From: a bacterium
GTDB taxonomy: Bacteria > Bacteroidota > Bacteroidia > Bacteroidales > Muribaculaceae
DNA: 12,372 nt
Direction of reading: 5' to 3'
NCBI GenBank assembly: GCA_004559845.1
Contig: SFWW01000051.1
Span: forward strand, 1-12,372
Part shown: positions 4,995 to 12,062 of the stretch, in pieces
Layout: each line of letters starts with the position of its first letter
How positions within the stretch are numbered: position 1 is the first letter of the stretch
The notes under the pieces: model-generated
What the model was told of the DNA's origin: nothing
Database searches by the model: none
The model's input: only the letters and a program-made list of their open reading frames with translations
Made by a program: the position numbers and the translations under genes

Positions 4995-7900
4995 ATGACG
5001 AAACTAAAACTAAGTGTTGTGCTTGTGGCATTGCTTCTGGCAATGCCACAGGCTTTTGGAGCAAAGCGTCGACCACACATCCTTAATAAGGTTGACCAAA
5101 AGGAAATGGAAAAATGGGTGAACACCACCTTCCAATCCCTTTCCGATGATGAGAAAATTGCACAGCTCATGGTGGTGGCTGTGAGTCCGAGAGACAAATT
5201 TGCCGAACAAGCAGTCAAAAAATTGGTGGGTGATTACAAGGTGGGCGGATTGATTTATCATGAAAATGATATCAAAACCCAAGCCAAACTCACCAACTAT
5301 GCCCAATCGCTGGCAAATGTGCCGCTGATGATTACCTTGGATGCAGAATGGGGACTCTCGATGCGCTTGGAAGATGCACCGAAATTTCCGAGAAATCTCT
5401 TTCTGGGCGCTATCAACGACGACCGGGTGTTCTACGAATATGGCAAAGAAGTGGCACGCGAATGTCGCAGAATGGGCATCCATGTGAATTTTGCTCCGGT
5501 GCTCGACGTTATCGATCGCCCGCACACCGTGCTCGGCACACGTGCATTCGGGTCGAATCCCACTTTGGTGAGCAACCATGGCATCGCCTTTGCTCGCGGT
5601 ATGGAAGACGGTGGCGTGCTCTCGGTAATGAAGCATTTCCCGGGTCATGGCAGCACCACTGCCGATTCTCACCTCGAATTGCCAATCGTTGACAAATCGA
5701 TGGATGAATTGCTGAACTACGACCTTGCGCCGTTCCAAAAATACATTGATGCCGGGCTGGGCGGATGTCTGACCGGACACCTCTATGTGCCGGCTATCGA
5801 AAAGCAACGCATTCCGGGCACCATGTCGAAAACGTATGTCACCCGGTTGCTACAAAAAAAGATGCACTTCAATGGGCTCATCTTTACCGATGCCTTGGGT
5901 ATGGAAGGCGCCAAAGAGGTGGATGGCTCGGTGTGTGTGAACGCTTTTCTTGCCGGCAACGATATTCTGCTTATGCCCAACGATGTGGCAAAAGAAATTG
6001 CCGCCATCAAGCAAGCCGTGGCTGAGAAAAAAATCAAGCAGAAAGATATTGATGCCAGGGTGAAGAAAATTTTGCGCTACAAATATGCACTGGGCTTGAA
6101 CCAAAAACAGGAAATCAACCTCAACCACATTGTGCAAGATGTGAATGCACCCGAAGCGAAGGTGCTTCAGCGCAAACTCACGGCAGCATCAATCACTGTG
6201 GTAAAGGCATCCAATAATATTCTGCCACTAAAAAATCTCGACCAAAGGAAAATTGCCGTGGTGGTGATAGGTAACGAAAATGGCGAAAAGAGCCTCTTTG
6301 CACGCCGATGCGGCGATTATGCCGAAACTAAAGTGTTCGACTACCCTCGCTCAGGCTCGGTGCAAACCATTGAGCAAGCCATTGCCAATGGCAAGTTCAA
6401 CACCGTGATTATTTGTGTGGCAAAACCCGACGAAACCTACCTCAGCGCGGCTCGCCAACTTTCCGACGTGAATGCCGACGTGGTGGTGGCTTCGATGTGC
6501 CATCCCGAGAAATTAGACCTGGTGGGCGATTTGCTCGGCAACGACAAGGTGAAAGCATCGCTGCTATCTTACAACGGCACCACCACCGACGAAGACTATA
6601 TGGCACAAACCATTTTCGGCGGTAATGGCGCTAAAGGCGTGCTCCCGGTGGATATGAAGGCGGGAAATCAAACGCTGAAAGCGGGCACCGGCGTTTGCTA
6701 CGAAGCCACCCGATTGGGCTACACCATTCCTGAAGAAGTGGGATTCCGTGGCGATTTATTGGCAAAAATCGACTCTGTGTGCCACTATGGAGTGCAGCAA
6801 AAGGCATTTCCGGGCTGTCAAGTGGTGGTGGCACGCCATGGCAAGGTGGTGTGCAAACGCGCTTATGGCGAAATTGCCTTCGGCGTGGGCATCCCCGTGA
6901 CCGACAACACCCTCTTTGGCTTGGCTTCCGTATCAAAAGCCACCGGCACTTTGAGCGCCGTGATGAAGGTGTACGATGAGGGCAAAATCAAGCTCGACGA
7001 ACCCGCTTCGAATGTGATTCCCGGACTAAAAACCGATGACAAAAAGAATATCACTTTCCGCGAATTGCTCTACCACGAAACCGGAATGCCGGCATCGCTA
7101 AATATGTGGAACATGATGTTTGACCCCAAAACCTACAACGGTCAGCTCATCGCTCCTGCGCCCAACGAGGTCAACACCATCTACATCATGAAGAATGCCT
7201 ACGGACATAAACGCGCCAAACTCCGCACCGACATTCTTTCACGCCAAAAAACCGATGCGTTTAATTTACCCATTGCCGAAGGACTGTGGGGCAGCAAAGC
7301 CACCTACGATTCCATTATGGCACGCATCTATGCCTCGAAGTTGGGCGAAAAGAAGTATCTTTACAGTTGCCTCAATTTCAGCTTGCTTGCCAATGCAGTG
7401 GAAATCATCAATAAGCAGCCGCTCAACACCTTTGTGCAAAATCAAATTTTTGCACCGCTTGGGGCTTTCCACACCATGTATCGCCCGCTTGAGCGATTTG
7501 CGCAACATCAAATTGCCTACACCGAAGTGGACACCTACCTGCGCCGCCAGCACATCCATGGCTATGTGCACGATGAGCTGGCTGCCTTCTCGGGAGGCGT
7601 GCAAGGCAATGCGGGATTGTTTTCCAATGCCAACGATCTTTGCAAACTCTTCCAAATGTGGCTCAATGGCGGCACCTACGGTGGCGACCGCTACCTGAAG
7701 CTCTCCACGGTGGAAACCTTCCTCAATGCCAAGAGCCCCAATTCGCACCGCGGTTTGGGCTTCGACAAGCCCAGGTTGGAAAAACCCGAATGGTCGAGCA
7801 CTTGCGCCGAAGCAAGCCCCGAAACGGTGGGCCACACCGGATTCACCGGCACCTGCTACTGGGTGGACCCGAAAACCGATATGATTTACATCTTCTTGAG

Positions 7901-7997
7901 CAACCGCGTGTCGCCCACGCGCGACAATCCCAACTTTGGAAGAGTGAGCGCACGCACCAATATTCAATCCATTCTTTATCAATCGATTGTGGAGTAA
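4995..7997 (+). CDS. Secreted NagZ-like GH3 beta-N-acetylhexosaminidase fused to a beta-lactamase-fold serine hydrolase
   Basis: This is a 1000-residue exported protein with signal peptide MTKLKLSVVLVALLLAMPQA, likely cut after FGA. Residues about 35-370 form a GH3 TIM barrel: KHFPGHG (213-219) followed by D224-S-H226 is the NagZ-type acid/base loop, and D299 in FTDALGM is the expected nucleophile. Residues about 395-570 fit a GH3 alpha/beta second domain. Residues about 585-990 are a PF00144 serine hydrolase, with S645-V-S-K648, Y790-S-C-L-N and H947-T-G949. The second motif is usually YxN; here the third position is Cys. NagZ cleaves GlcNAc from muropeptides. Bacillus NagZ works beside AmiE, a beta-lactamase-fold MurNAc-L-Ala amidase, so one chain may do both steps on peptidoglycan fragments; this is inference. 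DD-peptidase or esterase activity is an alternative. A strong terminator follows at once. Confidence 0.9.
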   Translation: MTKLKLSVVLVALLLAMPQAFGAKRRPHILNKVDQKEMEKWVNTTFQSLSDDEKIAQLMVVAVSPRDKFAEQAVKKLVGDYKVGGLIYHENDIKTQAKLTNYAQSLANVPLMITLDAEWGLSMRLEDAPKFPRNLFLGAINDDRVFYEYGKEVARECRRMGIHVNFAPVLDVIDRPHTVLGTRAFGSNPTLVSNHGIAFARGMEDGGVLSVMKHFPGHGSTTADSHLELPIVDKSMDELLNYDLAPFQKYIDAGLGGCLTGHLYVPAIEKQRIPGTMSKTYVTRLLQKKMHFNGLIFTDALGMEGAKEVDGSVCVNAFLAGNDILLMPNDVAKEIAAIKQAVAEKKIKQKDIDARVKKILRYKYALGLNQKQEINLNHIVQDVNAPEAKVLQRKLTAASITVVKASNNILPLKNLDQRKIAVVVIGNENGEKSLFARRCGDYAETKVFDYPRSGSVQTIEQAIANGKFNTVIICVAKPDETYLSAARQLSDVNADVVVASMCHPEKLDLVGDLLGNDKVKASLLSYNGTTTDEDYMAQTIFGGNGAKGVLPVDMKAGNQTLKAGTGVCYEATRLGYTIPEEVGFRGDLLAKIDSVCHYGVQQKAFPGCQVVVARHGKVVCKRAYGEIAFGVGIPVTDNTLFGLASVSKATGTLSAVMKVYDEGKIKLDEPASNVIPGLKTDDKKNITFRELLYHETGMPASLNMWNMMFDPKTYNGQLIAPAPNEVNTIYIMKNAYGHKRAKLRTDILSRQKTDAFNLPIAEGLWGSKATYDSIMARIYASKLGEKKYLYSCLNFSLLANAVEIINKQPLNTFVQNQIFAPLGAFHTMYRPLERFAQHQIAYTEVDTYLRRQHIHGYVHDELAAFSGGVQGNAGLFSNANDLCKLFQMWLNGGTYGGDRYLKLSTVETFLNAKSPNSHRGLGFDKPRLEKPEWSSTCAEASPETVGHTGFTGTCYWVDPKTDMIYIFLSNRVSPTRDNPNFGRVSARTNIQSILYQSIVE

Positions 7998-8017
7998 TTG
8001 CTCTTCACTTTTCCATT

Positions 8018-8058
8018 AAAAAAGGCTTGAAGCATCGGCAGTGTTTCAAGCCTTTTTT
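8018..8058. terminator. Intrinsic terminator, bidirectional
   Basis: AAAAAAGGCTTGAA (8018-8031) and its exact complement (8045-8058) form a 14-bp perfect stem with a 13-base loop. The A/T ends provide a U tract in either direction. It begins 21 bp after the stop of the GH3-hydrolase gene and separates that transcript from the TlpA-like gene. Confidence 0.9.
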
Positions 8059-8078
8059 ATGCCTGGCCAGGCAGAATG

Positions 8079-8110
8079 TTTGAGAAAACAAAATAAAATT
8101 TGTAACTTCG
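8079..8110 (+). promoter_or_regulatory. Promoter of the TlpA-like gene
   Basis: TTTG at 8079-8082 and TAACTTCG at 8103-8110 lie exactly 20 bp apart. This fits the Bacteroidota -33/-7 consensus with one mismatch in the -7 box. The start would be near 8117, about 30 bases before the ATG. With the terminator just upstream, the TlpA-like gene appears to be an independent transcription unit. Confidence 0.75.
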
Positions 8111-8145
8111 TGGTCAGAAAAAATAAATTGATAACAACATTCAGC

Positions 8146-9138
8146 ATGATGAAAAAAACTGTATTATTTGCATTGTTTGCCACCACATTAGCATTTTGCT
8201 CTTGGGCCGGGGGCTTCAAAATCACGGTAGGATTTCCAGATGTGACGCTCAATAATGCCACCGCCTACCTCACTTCCTACGACACCGGCGACACCATTGC
8301 CACAGGCACCGTACACGGCAAGCGCTGTGTGATTAAAGGAAAAATAGAAGAATCGTTTTTCGCCCGCCTCATCATTGATGGCGCACGCTGTGGCATGGTG
8401 GTGGAAGACGGTGAAATAGCCGTGGACTGGGCAAAGAAAGTGGCTTCGGGTGCACCGCTCAACGATTATGTGAATCGATTAGACACCCTGCTCAATGCTT
8501 GCACCACCGAACCGGAAGTGGCAAAAGTATTCTATCAAGCCTACACCGATAATAAAAACAATGGAGTGGGTCCCTGGGCGTTCTTCAACTATTTGATGTA
8601 CACTTCAATGGACTTGGCAAAACTCGAAGAAGAATTGAAAATCGTGCCCACTTCCTACTTGGAAAAGAAGCGCGTGAAAAGCGCCGTGGCTAATGCCAAA
8701 GCGCAAGCGCTCACCGCAGAAGGATTAATGTATACCGATTTTGAAGTGGTGCAAGAAGATGGCTCTACCGTGAAATTGAGCGACTATGTGGGCAAAGGCT
8801 CCTACACCGTGGTCGACTTTTGGGCAAGTTGGTGCGGACCCTGCCGCAGAGAAATTCCCAACATCAAAAAAATGTATGACAAATACAACGGCAAAGGAAT
8901 GACCTTCCTGGGCGTAGCCGTTTGGGACGCGCCTGCCGACACCCACAAAGCCATTCAGCAACTCAATATTCCTTGGCCCGTGATGATTGGCAACAAAAAA
9001 ATCAGTGAACCCACCGAAAAATACGGCATCATGGGCATTCCCCACATCATTATTTTCGACCCCGAAGGTCGCATCATTTCGCGCGGCTTGCAAGGCGAAA
9101 AACTCACCCAAAAAATCGAATCCTGCATAGCAAAATAA
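8146..9138 (+). CDS. Exported DUF4369/TlpA-like thioredoxin-family protein
   Basis: This 330-residue protein starts MMKKTVLFALFATTLAFCSWA, a signal peptide probably cut after SWA; the ATG at 8149 is an equally possible start. The phenylalanine before the only early cysteine is a poor lipobox, so a soluble periplasmic protein is more likely than a lipoprotein. Residues about 23-120 look like the beta-rich DUF4369 domain common before TlpA domains in Bacteroidota, followed by a helical linker. The C-terminal TlpA/AhpC-like domain has WCGPC with cysteines 230 and 233 in DFWASWCGPCRREIP, and the cis-proline motif GIPHIIIFDPEG. Such proteins reduce disulfides of envelope proteins, for instance during cytochrome c maturation; no specific partner is encoded nearby. 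The frame is open upstream to 8041, but promoter and terminator lie there. Confidence 0.92.
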   Translation: MMKKTVLFALFATTLAFCSWAGGFKITVGFPDVTLNNATAYLTSYDTGDTIATGTVHGKRCVIKGKIEESFFARLIIDGARCGMVVEDGEIAVDWAKKVASGAPLNDYVNRLDTLLNACTTEPEVAKVFYQAYTDNKNNGVGPWAFFNYLMYTSMDLAKLEEELKIVPTSYLEKKRVKSAVANAKAQALTAEGLMYTDFEVVQEDGSTVKLSDYVGKGSYTVVDFWASWCGPCRREIPNIKKMYDKYNGKGMTFLGVAVWDAPADTHKAIQQLNIPWPVMIGNKKISEPTEKYGIMGIPHIIIFDPEGRIISRGLQGEKLTQKIESCIAK

Positions 9139-9159
9139 ATCCATTGCCATCCTCCCATA

Positions 9160-9207
9160 ATAGCCGAGAGGGCTGACCATTTTTCCAGCGGTCAGCCCTC
9201 TCGCTAT
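9160..9207. terminator. Long perfect hairpin in convergent gap, possible bidirectional terminator
   Basis: CGAGAGGGCTGACC (9165-9178) pairs perfectly with 9190-9203 around an 11-base loop. After a single bulged C (9164), ATAG (9160-9163) pairs with CTAT (9204-9207). It lies 21 bp after the TlpA-like stop, and purT is read towards it from the other side. No U tract follows on either strand, so termination is likely but not typical; a structural or attenuating role is possible. Confidence 0.6.
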
Positions 9208-9280
9208 ATCCTCAAATGCCTAAAGAAGGAAACATGGAACAGGGAAGTAAGTCGAAAAAAGAACCAACATGACATTCGTC

Positions 9281-9322
9281 TTAACTTCTTAACTTCTTAA
9301 CTTCCTTAACTTCTTAACTTCC
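9281..9322. repeat. Tandem octamer repeat TTAACTTC (GAAGTTAA on - strand)
   Basis: Five copies of TTAACTTC occur at 9281, 9289, 9297, 9306 and 9314, with a single extra C after the third and fifth copies. The array sits just beyond the purT stop, between convergent genes. From memory, GAAGTTAA runs of this kind occur between genes in several Bacteroidales genomes; their function is unknown to me. Copy number is likely to vary between strains by slippage. Confidence 0.95.
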
Positions 9323-9343
9323 AAATAGAATTCTTCCAAAAAT

Positions 9344-10540
9344 TCATTTTTCCTCCGGCAGCACTTTGATTTCAAGTTTGGCGTAGGCACGGTCGCATTT
9401 AGCGATGGCTTCCTCCACACTATCGGCAGTGGCAAGAATCACACCTAATCGGCGGTGACCTCGCACCTCAGGTTTGCCGAAAATGCGGATATCCACACCC
9501 GGCTCTTCAAGCACTTTTTCCAGATTGCCAAATTCCACGCGATTGGTGTTGCCTTCCACCACAATCGCCTTACTTGCCGACGGACCGTAGAAACGAATAG
9601 CCGGCACAGGCAGCCCCATCAAAGCGCGAGCATGCAAGGCAAATTCGCTCATATCCTGCGAAATCATCGTCACCATACCCGTGTCGTGTGGACGGGGCGA
9701 CACCTCGCTAAAAATCACATCATCGCCCTTAATAAACATCTCCACGCCGAAAATGCCGTAGCCGCCAAGGGCATCAGTCACCTTCTTGGCAATTTCTTGC
9801 GCTTTAGCAATTGCCACAGTCGACATGGCTTGCGGCTGCCACGAGTAGCGGTAGTCGCCATCTTGCTGAATATGGCCAACAGGTTGGCAAAATTGCGTGC
9901 CTGCCACATTGCGAACCGTGAGCAACGTAATTTCGTAGTCAAAATCCACAAAGCCCTCCACAATCACACGACCCGCACCGGCGCGACCGCCTTCTTGCGA
10001 AATAGTCCAAGCGCGCTCCACATCGGCTTCCGATTTCACCACACTTTGTCCGTGGCCCGACGAACTCATAATGGGCTTCACCACACACGGAATACCCACC
10101 TCGTGCACCGCTTCCAAAAATTCCTCCTTTGTGGAAGCAAAGCGATAAGCCGAAGTGGCAACACCCAAGGTTTCTGCCGCCAAGCGGCGAATTCCCTCGC
10201 GATTCATCGTCAGCAAAGCGGCATTAGCAGTGGGCGTAACGTGGTAGCCCTCCTTCTCCAATTCCACCAAAGTGGGCGTGGCAATAGCCTCCACCTCAGG
10301 GATAATATGGTCGGGCTTGCACGCCTCAATCGCACCACGAAGCGCCTCACCATCCAGCATATTCAGCGCCACACTACTTTGCGCCACCTGCATAGCCGGA
10401 GCGCCCTCATAGCGGTCGCACGCCACCACTTCCACACCTAATCTCACCAACTCGATAGCCACCTCCTTGCCCAGTTCGCCACTGCCAAGAAGCATTGCCT
10501 TGCTACCGATTTCCGTACCGAAAGAACCGATTTTTGCCAT
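9344..10540 (-). CDS. purT: Formate-dependent phosphoribosylglycinamide formyltransferase 2 (GAR transformylase)
   Basis: This 398-residue protein (E. coli PurT has 392) is a cytoplasmic ATP-grasp enzyme that makes formyl-GAR from GAR, formate and ATP in de novo purine synthesis. Motifs in order are MLLGSGELGKEVAIE (16-30), NMLDGEAL, PEVEAIAT, TMNREGIRRLAAE (111-123), VVKPIMSSSGHGQ (153-165), GGRAGAGRVIVEGFVDFD, LGGYGIFGVEMF, SEVSPRPHDTGMVTMISQ and the C-terminal FGKPEVRGHRRLGV. The start is the ATG at 10538-10540 (MAKIGS), which aligns with family N-termini. The frame stays open to 10603, but a promoter lies there. The SSGHGQ loop has His163 where I recall Lys in E. coli. It is monocistronic by appearance: its own promoter, a divergent neighbour upstream and a repeat array downstream. 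Confidence 0.97.
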   Translation of the reverse strand: MAKIGSFGTEIGSKAMLLGSGELGKEVAIELVRLGVEVVACDRYEGAPAMQVAQSSVALNMLDGEALRGAIEACKPDHIIPEVEAIATPTLVELEKEGYHVTPTANAALLTMNREGIRRLAAETLGVATSAYRFASTKEEFLEAVHEVGIPCVVKPIMSSSGHGQSVVKSEADVERAWTISQEGGRAGAGRVIVEGFVDFDYEITLLTVRNVAGTQFCQPVGHIQQDGDYRYSWQPQAMSTVAIAKAQEIAKKVTDALGGYGIFGVEMFIKGDDVIFSEVSPRPHDTGMVTMISQDMSEFALHARALMGLPVPAIRFYGPSASKAIVVEGNTNRVEFGNLEKVLEEPGVDIRIFGKPEVRGHRRLGVILATADSVEEAIAKCDRAYAKLEIKVLPEEK

Positions 10541-10572
10541 AAAAAAATAGAATTGTGTAAAAAATTTCACTA

Positions 10573-10604
10573 CAAAGTTAGCGCACCGCCCCCAATTATC
10601 CAAA
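10573..10604 (-). promoter_or_regulatory. Consensus promoter of purT
   Basis: Read on the - strand, TTTG (10604-10601) and TAACTTTG (10580-10573) are exactly 20 bp apart, a perfect match to the Bacteroidota -33/-7 consensus. Transcription would start near 10566, giving a leader of about 26 bases before the ATG at 10540. No purine riboswitch can fit in that leader. Confidence 0.88.
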
Positions 10605-10646
10605 TAAAAAATCCCAGCCCGGTACGTTGCGTTTCAAACAATAAGA

Positions 10647-10658
10647 GAATACGTATTC
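10647..10658. promoter_or_regulatory. Perfect 12-bp palindrome GAATACGTATTC between divergent promoters
   Basis: GAATACGTATTC equals its own reverse complement. It lies between the two divergent promoters, about 43 bp upstream of the purT -33 box and 70 bp upstream of the other gene's -33 box. Position and symmetry suit a dimeric regulator's operator. A chance palindrome cannot be excluded, and no regulator gene is in the window. Confidence 0.4.
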
Positions 10659-10687
10659 AAATTGGCAAATATGCTTCAAAGGATTGG

Positions 10688-10727
10688 CTGCTCGTGGCGG
10701 TGGTGTGCTGCCCGTGGCAGTGGGGGA
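10688..10727. repeat. Imperfect 20-bp tandem repeat abutting the -33 box
   Basis: Bases 10688-10707 and 10708-10727 agree at 15 of 20 positions, sharing the core CGTGGC[G/A]GTGG. The second copy ends directly before the -33 TTTG at 10728. A 20-bp offset places the copies about two helical turns apart on the same face, as tandem activator sites would be. The segment is G-rich, so low complexity could also explain it. Confidence 0.45.
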
Positions 10728-10759
10728 TTTGCGTGGGTTGGGAAAATGTATTAATTTTG
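10728..10759 (+). promoter_or_regulatory. Consensus promoter of the secreted coiled-coil protein gene
   Basis: TTTG at 10728-10731 and TAATTTTG at 10752-10759 are separated by exactly 20 bp, a perfect -33/-7 match. Transcription should begin near 10766, about 24 bases before the ATG at 10790. This rules out the much longer frame that is open from 10553. Confidence 0.88.
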
Positions 10760-10789
10760 CAGAACGGAATAAATAACAAACGATTATCT

Positions 10790-11689
10790 ATGAAATCTCC
10801 TCTTTTTCTACGCTACATATTCATTTCGCTTTTGCTCTCTCTTTCCATTCCTTGCTTTGCGCAAAGCTCGCAAGAGGATTGGCGCTCCAAAATGCCGGTG
10901 CGCCGACTCCACAAAAAGCCGGCTGTGATAGTGGTGGACTCCACCGACCTCACTACCTATTACTTGGAGCCGAAAGAGGAAAAGCCGAAAAAAATGTCGA
11001 AAAAAGAACAAAAACGACTTCAAGAAGAAAAGGAAAAACAACAGCGCATCGAAAAATATCTGCAAATGAAGGCGGAAAACGACCCGGAATTTGAAGCCGA
11101 ACAAAAAGCTCGCGAAGCACGGAAAGCGGCACTCCAAGCCCAGCTCGATTCGCTCTTGGCAATTGAATACTCCATCGACGACCTTCACTATGGCCCGCAA
11201 CCGCTGGTGTGGATCGACGAGCCCATCACGGAATCAAAAGCCGATTTGATGAAGGCACTGGACACGAACCCCGACAGAGTGATGCCCAAAAATGTGACCA
11301 TGGAAGTGACCAACAATGACATGTTTTTCTACTTCCACCTCGTTGACGGCAAACCCCAGCAACTGCGATTCCACGCTCAATACTACGCCGACGACCCGCT
11401 CAACATTGAAAAAATTAGATTCGTGGTGAATGGGTTCGACTATTTCTTCACCCCTTCTTCCAAAGTGAAAAAAGGCAAAGACGGACCGCGAATGTATTGG
11501 GAAACCGTTGACGACGCCCTCACCGCAGCCGACAAAGACCTCATTTACGCCATTTCCCACGCCTCATGGGCAAGGGTAGTGTTTATCGGCGCCGACGGCT
11601 TCAGCCACGTAAAAAAATTCTCCGAAGAACAAATCCAAGACTTCTACACCGTGCTGGCACTCTACCTAAAATTGGGCGGAAAATTGTAA
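10790..11689 (+). CDS. Unrecognised secreted protein with a charged coiled-coil segment
   Basis: I do not recognise a family for this 299-residue protein. It begins with a signal peptide (MKSPLFLRYIFISLLLSLSI, likely cut at FAQ around residue 24-25, a common Bacteroidota pattern); Cys22 is preceded by Pro, so it is not a lipobox. Residues about 62-125 are rich in Lys, Glu, Gln and Arg with KKEQKRLQEEKEKQQRIEKY and should form a long coiled coil. Residues about 165-299 look like a compact beta-rich domain with MFFYFHLVDGKPQQLRFHAQYY, IRFVVNGFDYFFTP and ARVVFIGADGFSHVKKF. It is probably a periplasmic or surface-exposed protein. The start is fixed by the consensus promoter 31 bp upstream. No terminator is evident after the stop. 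It shares its upstream region with purT. Confidence 0.85.
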   Translation: MKSPLFLRYIFISLLLSLSIPCFAQSSQEDWRSKMPVRRLHKKPAVIVVDSTDLTTYYLEPKEEKPKKMSKKEQKRLQEEKEKQQRIEKYLQMKAENDPEFEAEQKAREARKAALQAQLDSLLAIEYSIDDLHYGPQPLVWIDEPITESKADLMKALDTNPDRVMPKNVTMEVTNNDMFFYFHLVDGKPQQLRFHAQYYADDPLNIEKIRFVVNGFDYFFTPSSKVKKGKDGPRMYWETVDDALTAADKDLIYAISHASWARVVFIGADGFSHVKKFSEEQIQDFYTVLALYLKLGGKL

Positions 11690-11777
11690 CCCATCCCCTC
11701 AAAAGAAAAGACGCCAACAAACCAAGCCATTATCCCCGCCCCGCAAAAATCCCCGAAGCCACCCCCCGAGGCAATAC
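11690..11777. other. C-rich junction region
   Basis: This stretch has many C runs (for example CCACCCCCCGAGG near 11759-11770) and no hairpin or gene. It lies between an intact gene and a truncated mobile-type gene, so the edge of an accessory insertion probably falls here. No clear attachment site or tRNA end is visible. Confidence 0.4.
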
Positions 11778-11991
11778 GTGAAGGGATTGTCCCGGGCTCA
11801 ACGGATTATGAAACCGCCCAGCGATAGCCTGCGTGCCTACATGCCCATGGTGGCCTATCCACTCAGGACTTTACATGTCACCTCTCCGTTTGGCATCCGA
11901 AAGGATCCGATGAACAGACGACGGAAGAGGATGCATAGCGGTCTGGACTTACAAACCAGATACGACAAGGTGTACACCATGCCCCCTAGTC
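11778..11991 (+). pseudogene. M23-family metallopeptidase remnant, truncated at both ends
   Basis: From a GTG at 11778 the frame gives about 71 residues before the insertion-sequence end and stops at 12006-12008 inside it. DSLRAYMPMVAYPLRTLHV followed by TSPFGIRKDP and MHSGLDL is the N-terminal part of an M23 (LytM-like) peptidase domain; the H-x3-D in MHSGLD is half of the zinc site. The second half (HxH) and the rest of the domain are missing because the IS66-type end begins right after VYTMPPS. The 5' side also lacks a signal peptide or plausible ATG, and the frame is open upstream without a family match, so the beginning is lost too. Such peptidases cut peptidoglycan cross-links and are often carried on Bacteroidota conjugative elements. 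This copy cannot be functional as it stands. Confidence 0.7.
11984..11991. other. Candidate 8-bp IS66 target duplication, left copy
   Basis: IS66-family elements usually duplicate 8 bp on insertion. The 8 bases directly outside the GTAAGC end are CCCTAGTC. The partner copy would lie beyond the far end of the element, outside the window, so this is only a prediction. Confidence 0.4.
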
Positions 11992-12030
11992 GTAAGCATC
12001 CGAAATAAGCCGTTGGACTTAATTGAAAAT

Positions 12031-12062
12031 AAATCTCACGAGGGTTATTCGTGAGATTTTTT
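12031..12062. terminator. Hairpin with T run at the IS66 end
   Basis: AAATCTCACGA (12031-12041) pairs perfectly with 12049-12059 around a 7-base loop. The stem is followed by a T run to 12062 on the + strand and has A-rich flank on the other side. It would stop transcription entering the element from the M23 side, and perhaps outgoing transposase transcripts as well. The transposase stop codon (12045-12047) sits in the loop. Confidence 0.8.

Noticed and set aside
8146..8230. TlpA-like protein as a lipoprotein
   Set aside because: The only early cysteine is preceded by Phe (LAFC), which does not fit a lipobox; a type I signal peptide site at SWA is better.
9281..9322. CRISPR-like array
   Set aside because: Units are 8 bp with no spacers; it is a simple tandem repeat and no cas genes are present.
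9455..10441. 328-residue open frame on the + strand opposite purT
   Set aside because: It is the exact antisense of purT, rich in His/Arg/Asn as expected for a shadow of biased codons, with no domain.
10553..10789. N-terminal extension of the coiled-coil protein
   Set aside because: A perfect promoter at 10728-10759 and a signal peptide beginning at 10790 place the true start downstream.
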